In this document: piece after piece, positions 58,020 through 64,000 of the stretch
How the letters are laid out: each line of letters begins with the position of its first letter
Numbering within the stretch: position 1 is the first letter of the stretch
Source of the DNA: G963665495 sp963665495
GTDB lineage: Bacteria > Desulfobacterota > Desulfovibrionia > Desulfovibrionales > Desulfovibrionaceae
Length of the DNA: 64,000 nt
NCBI GenBank assembly: GCA_963665495.1
Contig: OY762289.1
Span: forward strand, 1,054,001 to 1,118,000
Direction of reading: 5' to 3'
Notes under the pieces: generated by a model
What the model saw: the letters and a program-made list of their open reading frames with translations, nothing else
The model's database searches: none
Told to the model about the DNA's origin: nothing
Translations under genes and position numbers: made by a program

Positions 58020-59262
58020 AGGTGAGGACGCCGATTACTGCGCCGGTCATGCACGTGGCCATGGCTCCGGCTATGATCGAGCGCACTCCCAGCGCGGCAA
58101 CCTCCGAGCGGCGTTCGGGAGCCATGGCGCCCATGCCTCCGATCATGATGCCCAGGCTGCCGAGATTGGCGAATCCGCACATGGCATAGGTCATGATCAG
58201 CTGGCTCCTGGGCGAGAGCGCATGCGCCGGAAGTTTGGCCAGGTCAATATAAGCGATAAGCTCGTTGAGTATGATTTTGGTTCCCATAAGCATGCCGGCG
58301 GTCTGGGCTTCGTCCCAGGGGATGCCGATGAGCCAAACCACAGGCGCCATGAGATATCCCAGCAAGCGTTGCAGCGTAATGGGGGCGCCTGCCATATCCG
58401 GGAGAAAATGAAGCAGTTGATTGGCGATGGAGACCAGTCCGACGAGTACGATCAGCATTCCTATGATGGGCAGGAGCATTTGCACGCCCCGGACAGTGCC
58501 GTTGGCTATGGCATCCATGCTGCCGTTGGCTTCTTCGGGCGGATAGATATCTCCGGAGGTTTGCTGCTCGGTTTCCGGGATCATTATTTGGGAAATAAGA
58601 ATTGAAGCCGGAACGCTGATGATGGAAGCGCTGAGAATCTGGCCTAGGGAATCCGGAATAATGGGACGAAGGATACTGGCATAGAGTGCGAGCATGGTTC
58701 CGGCAATGGTCGCCATGCCCGTGGTCATCAAAGTGAAGAGTTCGCTGCGTGTCAGATCCTTGAAATAGGGGCGGATGAAAAGCGGGGCTTCGATCATGCC
58801 CACGAAAATGTTGGCGCCCGTACCTACGCCTAGCGCCCCGCCGATACCCATGGTCTTCTGCAGAAGAATGGAGAACATGCGGACGATGAAGGGCAGCACG
58901 CGCCAGTAAAAGAGCAGGGCGGAGATGGCACTGACCAGCAGCAGGATAGGCAAGGCTCTGAAAGCAAGGATGAAACTTTCAGCCGGATCGGTGATCTCAA
59001 AAGGCGCTTTGGCTCCGCCAAGATAGCCGAACACGAAACTGCACCCCGCAGTTGTTCCTTGTTCCAGCATCAGGGTCAGATAGTTGAGCTTGAAAAATAA
59101 ATTTTGAAAAAAAGGTATCTTGAGAAAAATCACTGCCAGTGCGAACTGCAACAGAATTCCGCTGATGAGAATTCTGGGAACCATGCGTTTACGATTTTCA
59201 CTACACAGCCAGGCAAGAAAAATCAGAAACAGAAAACCAATCAGGCTTTGCAATTGTGCCAT
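58018..59262 (-). CDS. nupC: Concentrative nucleoside transporter (CNT/NupC)
   Basis: A 414-residue membrane protein with about ten helices. CNT signatures are visible: 'GVGTGANIFVGMIEAPLFIRPY', given here as GTGANIF and EAPLFIRPY, 'TTGMATIAGTMLALYA' and the late 'CGFANLGSLGIMIGG'. It imports nucleosides with Na+ or H+. It is convergent with mtnP and fits the purine-salvage theme. Confidence 0.93.
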   Translation of the reverse strand: MAQLQSLIGFLFLIFLAWLCSENRKRMVPRILISGILLQFALAVIFLKIPFFQNLFFKLNYLTLMLEQGTTAGCSFVFGYLGGAKAPFEITDPAESFILAFRALPILLLVSAISALLFYWRVLPFIVRMFSILLQKTMGIGGALGVGTGANIFVGMIEAPLFIRPYFKDLTRSELFTLMTTGMATIAGTMLALYASILRPIIPDSLGQILSASIISVPASILISQIMIPETEQQTSGDIYPPEEANGSMDAIANGTVRGVQMLLPIIGMLIVLVGLVSIANQLLHFLPDMAGAPITLQRLLGYLMAPVVWLIGIPWDEAQTAGMLMGTKIILNELIAYIDLAKLPAHALSPRSQLIMTYAMCGFANLGSLGIMIGGMGAMAPERRSEVAALGVRSIIAGAMATCMTGAVIGVLT

Positions 59263-59418
59263 GGTGACTCCGGAATGTAGAGGGCGCTGTAGAATAAAAT
59301 CTCATGACTTTATCTCGAAAACTTAGTACAAAATTACAGTTGGATAGGGTAGTTACTCCTAGCCTAAAAAGGCAAGAAACGGCAAGCTGATACAATGCTG
59401 GCAAGAGGAGAATGAGAT

Positions 59419-60570
59419 ATGTTTTTGATGAAAAAAAGTCGGTATTTCAGGGGGCTGAATAATGAGATGCTGCTGGGGATGCATTTTCTGGCATTTCTGA
59501 TCCTGCTGCTGGTGTCGTCGCAGTCTGCATCCGCTGCTTCTTCCGAAGTGTCTTTTGAAGAAAAGATCGGGCAAATGCTGCTTGTTGGGTTCCGGGGAAC
59601 CAAGCCCGGCGGAAAGATCCTTGAGGACGTACGGCAGGGTCGGGTGGGGGGCGTTATTCTGTTTGATTATGATGTTGTTTTGAAGCGTCCGGAGAGGAAT
59701 ATCAGAAGCGCGGCACAGGTCACGACGTTGATACGCGGGTTGCGCTCCGCGGCCAAAATTCCGCTGCTGGTGGCTGTGGACCAGGAAGGCGGAAAAGTCG
59801 CCAGGCTCAAGCCCAAATACGGGTTTCCCGAGTTTCCTTCCGCCGCTGCATTGGGACGTCGCGGGCAGCCCGAATATACGCAAAAAATCGCAGCGCAGGT
59901 TGGAAAAATGCTGCATTCACTTGGGTTCAACCTGAATTTTGCTCCGGTTGTGGATGTCAATGTCAATCCGGACAATCCCGTGATCGGAAAACTCGGACGG
60001 AGTTTTTCCAGTGATGCCGGACAAGTTGCTCTTCAGGCCGAAGCTTTTATTCGCGGACAGAAGAGTCAGGGGGTCTTGTCGTGCCTGAAGCATTTTCCCG
60101 GACATGGCAGCGCCTGGAATGATTCTCATGCAGGCATGGCGGATGTGACGGCCACCTGGACGCCGGTGGAATTGAAGCCATACGAGTTACTGATCAACCG
60201 GCAGGCCTGTTCCATGATCATGACCGCCCATATTTTCAATGCGGAGCTGGATCCCGAATATCCGGCTACGTTATCCAAAAAGGTGATCACCGGTCTGTTG
60301 CGCCAGCAGCTCGGATTTTCCGGAGTGGTGGTCTCTGATGATCTCCAGATGAAAGCCGTTGCAGATTATTACGGTTTGGACGAGGCGGTCCGTCTGGCGA
60401 TATCGGCTGGTGTGGATATCCTGCTGTTTGGCAACAATCTGAGTTATGACCCCGAGATCCCGCGTAAGGTGATCGCCATGGTCAAGGCAATGGTCGTCAG
60501 CGGAGAGATTCCCCGTTCGAGGATTGAAGCTTCCTACGAACGGATCATGGCGCTCAAAAAGTCCCTGTAA
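59419..60570 (+). CDS. Exported beta-N-acetylhexosaminidase (GH3, NagZ-like)
   Basis: A 383-residue glycoside hydrolase family 3 protein. A signal peptide (about 1-41, ending SASAA) is followed by the catalytic barrel. 'LLVAVDQEGGKVARL', 'CLKHFPGHG', the D-S-H of the NagZ catalytic loop and nucleophile Asp in 'VVSDDLQM' are all present. It removes N-acetylglucosamine from peptidoglycan fragments. Classic NagZ is cytosolic; the signal here points to the periplasm. GAGGAG precedes the ATG. Confidence 0.9.
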   Translation: MFLMKKSRYFRGLNNEMLLGMHFLAFLILLLVSSQSASAASSEVSFEEKIGQMLLVGFRGTKPGGKILEDVRQGRVGGVILFDYDVVLKRPERNIRSAAQVTTLIRGLRSAAKIPLLVAVDQEGGKVARLKPKYGFPEFPSAAALGRRGQPEYTQKIAAQVGKMLHSLGFNLNFAPVVDVNVNPDNPVIGKLGRSFSSDAGQVALQAEAFIRGQKSQGVLSCLKHFPGHGSAWNDSHAGMADVTATWTPVELKPYELLINRQACSMIMTAHIFNAELDPEYPATLSKKVITGLLRQQLGFSGVVVSDDLQMKAVADYYGLDEAVRLAISAGVDILLFGNNLSYDPEIPRKVIAMVKAMVVSGEIPRSRIEASYERIMALKKSL

Positions 60571-60622
60571 CCCCGACGTACGGGACCCAGATGTTTTTCG
60601 TCCGTACGGAACGCAGGGGGAA

Positions 60623-61042
60623 TCATTCCCGTGACCGGGGTTGCGCAAGCAGTTGCTGGACCCTGCGTCTGCTCAGGTTGTGTTTACGGGCAAGATATTC
60701 GATGCTTGCTCCTCTGCTTCTGTCATGGCGGATGTCCTTGATTCTGAGCTGTCTCAGGATGGCGTCTATTTTTGGGATATTTATCCGGCAGCCTCCGTAT
60801 GCCTTGGCCAGGGCCAGTGAAGCGGAATACCCTAAAAGAGAGCTCAGGGGATGGTTGGGACGGATGTTACTGGGCATGTAGATACGGCATCCTCCGTAAG
60901 TGAACACAAGGCTGAGGGCCGCAGCACCGCCCGCGATGTGTTTTAATTCCAGCAGGCTACCGGGAACAAGGCTCCAATCGATATCATTACTCAACTTTTC
61001 GAGGCAGAGTGTTTTTACTCTATACGCGTCGTCGTATGTCAT
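60623..61042 (-). CDS. Mor-like transcription regulator with duplicated GGCRI motif
   Basis: A 139-residue protein. The C-terminal part follows the phage Mu Mor/C activator pattern: 'LALAKAYGGCRINIPK', then basic 'RIKDIRHDRSRG' and a helix-turn-helix 'IEYLARKHNLSRRRVQQLL'. The core strand motif occurs twice, GGCRIYMP at 50-57 and GGCRINIP at 83-90, where Mor has one. ATG 61042 is used; a TTG at 61072 is in frame and neither has a clear ribosome site. No phage genes adjoin, so this looks like a domesticated regulator. Confidence 0.78.
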   Translation of the reverse strand: MTYDDAYRVKTLCLEKLSNDIDWSLVPGSLLELKHIAGGAAALSLVFTYGGCRIYMPSNIRPNHPLSSLLGYSASLALAKAYGGCRINIPKIDAILRQLRIKDIRHDRSRGASIEYLARKHNLSRRRVQQLLAQPRSRE

Positions 61043-61370
61043 GGGAATATCCGAACTTTTGTCAGTAGACAATTTTTATCTATTAATCTATAAATAATTA
61101 ACGTTGTTTTAAGCTATCATCCAATTAATTTTTTGCAAATAAATTTGTCAAAAATATTTAATAAGATAATTTATATAAACTACTTAATTATAAAAAGACG
61201 AATAAAGCCGGAGTAGAGTTTGCAGTTGCAATTTTGTATGGCTTTGTCCATCTTTTGAGATAGTTGGATCATCCGGCAGGCTTTCAGACAGGGAGCCTGG
61301 GAATGAAATGAACTGCCGACAAAGGGGAAGGGGAGTAGAATAGGCGCACAGGAGGCGGAACAGAAAAAGG
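61043..61370. other. AT-rich intergenic region
   Basis: About 330 bases, very AT-rich from 61070 to 61200, without a gene. It should hold the promoter of the Mor-like gene. A purine-rich stretch (61290-61375) precedes the terminator of the acidic-protein gene. Confidence 0.4.
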
Positions 61371-61409
61371 AAACAAAAGCGCCTTTTCTTCCGGAAGAAA
61401 AGGCGCTTT
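61371..61409 (-). terminator. Terminator of the acidic-protein gene
   Basis: A perfect 17+17 palindrome with no loop (AAAGCGCCTTTTCTTCC joined to its complement, 61376-61409), followed on the minus strand by TTGTTTCC. It lies 24 bases after the stop codon. Confidence 0.75.
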
Positions 61410-61432
61410 GAGTTGGTAATCAGGTCGATCGT

Positions 61433-63985
61433 TTATTGATCAATGATAAAATCAAGGATATTGGCGCTTTTTTTCTTGGTTTCACCGCTGGCATTGTCTG
61501 CATCCGCGGCAGAGGCGCCGCCTGTGCCGGTGTTTTGGATCGCATCAGGTTCGCTGGCATCAACCAGGTCATCGGTTTCAAGTTCAAGCAGGTCGTCCGC
61601 ATGGGTGGATGCGTCCGCATCCGCATCAGGCAGGGTTTTGAAAGAAACGTCCGGAAGAACGATGTCGTCTTCCTCGGCGTCCTCGTCTCCCGGTTCCAGA
61701 GAAATGGACGTATCGTCCTGGTCCATGATGGTGATATCAAGATCCTGCAACGAAAAGGGGTCTTCCTGCTCTCCGCTGCCGAAAGAAAAGTCGTGTCCGG
61801 AATTCTGACCGGGTAAATCCATGAGGCCGTCCAAGAGAAATCCGTTGGAGGTGTCATGATCATCAAGGAGTTCCCCTGTGCCGGCAAAGGTTTCGTCAAC
61901 AGGAGAAGGGTCCTGTTTGGAGGCGGCTGTCTTGTCCAGTTCGATGGTCTCGTCCAGAGTCAGCATCATGTCCTGCGTACTGATTTCTTCGTCTGGTTCT
62001 GCCTCTGGAGTTTCCGCAGCCATTTCCTCCGGGTCTTCGCTTGTGGCAGTGGAGAATTGCGGCTTGTCAAAATCAAAAGTCATCTCATCTTCATTGGTGA
62101 TGACTTCGGCAGCTTCGTCAAGCAGCAGATCGTCATCGGAAAGGTCGGCAGGGAGCAGATCCATTTCTTCGGTGTCTGAAGCGGACGTATTGGATACGGC
62201 GATGACAGGTTCTTCAACGAGCGGTTCATCATCGTCATCTTCAATGACGATGGCGGTTTCAAAATCCGGTATGTCTTCAGAATCGACGTCCAGGTTTACA
62301 TCTTCGGGCACGTCGAGAAGATTGTCCACAAGCAGGTCAAGATCGCTGTCATCCTCGTCGACATCATCATCCTCTGAAATGATGACATCGTCGTTCTCGT
62401 CATCGTCAAGAGTGAATTCCTGTTCGTCAGTATGGAGTACGACACCCTGGTCAGACTCTGATTCGTCCTCAAGTTGGAAGTCCAGATCGATATGCTGGGG
62501 CTCCACATCGAATTCAGTATCAAATTCGGGAGTTTCTTCTTCAAGAGGAAAATCCATGACGATATCGCCATCGAGTGAATCATCCGAAGCCACTTCATGC
62601 GGGGCTGGTTCTCGAATGGTGTCGTTGAAGAGATCCATGTCGAGTTCTTCATCAGGGGAGGGGGGCGCAGAGGGCTCGGCCACACCGCTTAATTCGAATT
62701 CCTGCAAGTCATCGGGTTGTGCCGTTTCTTCATCTGTGGTCAATGGTTCGTCCAGCAGATAAATGGAGTCGTCTTCTTCTTCAAGGGCCATGGAAATTTC
62801 CGACTCTGGTTCTTCGTGGAAATTGAGTTCGGGAACAGCATCCTGGAAGGTCTCCGGCTGCTCCGGAATTTCTGCAGAACCGTCATCACCTAAAGAGAAA
62901 TCCAGTTCTTCGTCTTCGTCATCCGTCTCAACTGAATCCAAAGAAAGATCCAGTACGGATTCATCCGGAGCGTCCGTAATGGTTTCCGCTTCTTCTGTTT
63001 CAATCAACAGGTCGTCGTCGCCCAGATCCTCAGTCTCATCCAGCAGGAAGTCCTGTTTCTGAAGATCCGTTTCCTGAATGGAAGGAGAATCAAGATCCAG
63101 TGTGAAGTCCGCAAGGCCGGCTTCCTCTTCGTCTCCTTCGTCCGGGGAGAAGTCCAGGTCCATGCCTTCGAGCACAAGGTCATTTTCAGCGTCAAAGGAG
63201 CTGTCCTCATCGGTCACTGCAATGACATCTTCTTGTTCGTCCATAAGGTCATCCAGCTCAGGAGTAATGCTGAAGTCTTCCTTGGCCTGTTTTTCCGCTA
63301 AAGCTGAAGAATAGTGGGCGTAATCGGTGTCATTGAATTCCATGGTTTCTTCGGCCATGGACTCATAGGTCGCGTCGGAAATATCCGCGGCGGCATCAGC
63401 GGCCGCGGGCGGGATGGTGTCCCCAAGCGTGAGGTCGAATTCTTCATCGGAAAAATCTTCAATTGCAGAGTCGCCGCTATCCGGGAAGGCCACGTCGTCA
63501 TCCACAAGTTCAGAGAGATCGGGGACTGCATCAAAAGCCGTATCAGTAGTTTCCTGCCCCTGCTCGTCAATGAGCGTGCCGGCTGCAAGCCCCGCCGCTG
63601 CTCCTGCGAACGCTGCGCCGGCGGCAGTGACTCCGGAGTCACTTGTTTGATCAGGCGCTGCGGCATAAGGTTCTTCGCTAAAGGCGAGATCCTCCGGTTC
63701 TGCATAGGCTTCTTCCGAAACGAGGTAAGGTTGCTCGCTTTCTTCAATAGGAGTAGATGTATCGTCCTGGTACAGGCCTTGGAAAAAATTGTAAGTGTCG
63801 GATTGATAGCGTACGAGATCTTCCAGCGAGTTCTGCATGACGGCCAGCTGATCCAAAAGCGCGGTACGATCATACCGGGCGATTCGAATAAGTTCTTCCA
63901 GGTTTCGCGATAGCTTGATAAAAAAGATCATCAGCGCAGCAAAACAAAGGAAGATAAAAATGAGGATAGGCGTGTATCCTGACAT
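61433..63985 (-). CDS. Membrane-anchored, extremely acidic, disordered repeat protein
   Basis: An 850-residue protein. One membrane helix at about 4-23 (YTPILIFIFLCFAALMIFFI) and a short coiled coil (RNLEELIRIARYDRTALLDQ) are followed by about 750 residues dominated by Asp and Glu with few Lys or Arg. An Ala/Gly-rich hydrophobic patch lies near 118-137. Through the acidic part a short motif recurs: an acidic residue, then alternating hydrophobics, as in FDLTLGD, LDLSLDS, LDFSLGD, LDFQLED, FTLDLDS, FTLDDDE. The end is 'KKKSANILDFIIDQ'. No enzyme domain is visible. FimV-like or docking-scaffold roles are possible. The upstream side is cut by the window end after 15 bases. Confidence 0.8.
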   Translation of the reverse strand: MSGYTPILIFIFLCFAALMIFFIKLSRNLEELIRIARYDRTALLDQLAVMQNSLEDLVRYQSDTYNFFQGLYQDDTSTPIEESEQPYLVSEEAYAEPEDLAFSEEPYAAAPDQTSDSGVTAAGAAFAGAAAGLAAGTLIDEQGQETTDTAFDAVPDLSELVDDDVAFPDSGDSAIEDFSDEEFDLTLGDTIPPAAADAAADISDATYESMAEETMEFNDTDYAHYSSALAEKQAKEDFSITPELDDLMDEQEDVIAVTDEDSSFDAENDLVLEGMDLDFSPDEGDEEEAGLADFTLDLDSPSIQETDLQKQDFLLDETEDLGDDDLLIETEEAETITDAPDESVLDLSLDSVETDDEDEELDFSLGDDGSAEIPEQPETFQDAVPELNFHEEPESEISMALEEEDDSIYLLDEPLTTDEETAQPDDLQEFELSGVAEPSAPPSPDEELDMDLFNDTIREPAPHEVASDDSLDGDIVMDFPLEEETPEFDTEFDVEPQHIDLDFQLEDESESDQGVVLHTDEQEFTLDDDENDDVIISEDDDVDEDDSDLDLLVDNLLDVPEDVNLDVDSEDIPDFETAIVIEDDDDEPLVEEPVIAVSNTSASDTEEMDLLPADLSDDDLLLDEAAEVITNEDEMTFDFDKPQFSTATSEDPEEMAAETPEAEPDEEISTQDMMLTLDETIELDKTAASKQDPSPVDETFAGTGELLDDHDTSNGFLLDGLMDLPGQNSGHDFSFGSGEQEDPFSLQDLDITIMDQDDTSISLEPGDEDAEEDDIVLPDVSFKTLPDADADASTHADDLLELETDDLVDASEPDAIQNTGTGGASAADADNASGETKKKSANILDFIIDQ

Positions 63986-64000
63986 GAGATGATTAAAAAA

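Noticed and set aside
60623..61042. Remnant of a Mu-like prophage
   Set aside because: Only the single Mor-like regulator is present; no transposase, tail or lysis genes adjoin.
61878..62762. Serine-rich plus-strand frames opposite the acidic gene
   Set aside because: Runs of Ser come from the complement of GAT/GAA/GAC codons. There is no start signal or domain.

Overview
The window reads as chromosome from a Gram-negative, sulfate-reducer-like member of the Desulfovibrionales (Desulfobacterota). This is an inference. It rests on a nif-type NifU/NifS pair, a YedE/YedF/DUF3343 sulfur-selenium cluster, Rrf2 and DsrE genes, a Nif3 - zinc-ribbon - rnpB order, many CPA/Trk-type transporters and strong AAGGAGG ribosome sites. 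No dsr, apr or 16S gene is present to prove it. Coding density is high and base composition is mixed (about half G+C by eye). One exception is a very AT-rich gene at 32.6-36.3 kb. No CRISPR array, complete prophage or intact insertion sequence is visible.

Layout. 0-6 kb: end of a KtrA/TrkA K+ regulator, an amino-acid-type binding protein fused to a dead cytidine-deaminase fold, a methyltransferase, then a leftward sulfur/selenium operon (yedE, yedF, DUF3343, a YjeF-type kinase fold, a redox-disulfide protein). 6-13 kb: hybrid histidine kinase, CPA2 antiporter with a TrkA-USP-USP regulator, thiM, a TauE/SafE exporter. 13-18 kb: galT-galK, two identical tRNA-Leu(CAG) units, a cysteine-rich Rrf2 regulator divergent from a DsrE protein, a lone cyclic-nucleotide-binding protein. 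18-29 kb: TetR with a membrane acyltransferase; a leftward operon cysK-cysE-nicotinate phosphoribosyltransferase-nicotinamidase; an MCP; nifU-nifS. 29-32.5 kb: a nitrate/taurine-type ABC importer whose ATPase carries a C-terminal FecB/BtuF-like domain.

32.5-46 kb is the accessory, surface-oriented part: a 1244-residue beta-solenoid membrane protein of foreign composition, the decayed copy of a glycosyltransferase gene, a radical SAM/SPASM protein with a C-terminal NPCBM-like domain, the intact GT-C-type glycosyltransferase, a metallo-beta-lactamase-fold hydrolase, exported MsrAB, a sulfotransferase and a Wzt-like ATPase without its permease. 46-49.2 kb holds a leftward set of seven exported proteins: two FlgO-like proteins, a short helical lipoprotein and four tiny, mostly cysteine-rich lipoproteins, one of only 54 residues. 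49-61 kb is mostly housekeeping: typA, a PilZ protein, a transglutaminase-like lipoprotein, RNase P RNA, a zinc-ribbon protein, Nif3, a CAU-anticodon tRNA, apt, mtnP, nupC and an exported NagZ-like hexosaminidase. The end has a Mor-like regulator and an 850-residue, extremely acidic, membrane-anchored protein.

Themes: sulfur handling recurs (YedE/F, TauE, Rrf2-DsrE, CysE/K, NifU/S, MsrAB), as do NAD and purine salvage (nicotinamidase, nicotinate phosphoribosyltransferase, apt, mtnP, nupC) and cell-surface glycan or envelope functions. The best candidates for undescribed biology are the binding-protein/pseudo-deaminase fusion, the ATPase/FecB-like fusion with an internal ribosome site, the radical SAM/NPCBM protein, the foreign beta-solenoid protein and the FlgO/small-lipoprotein locus.
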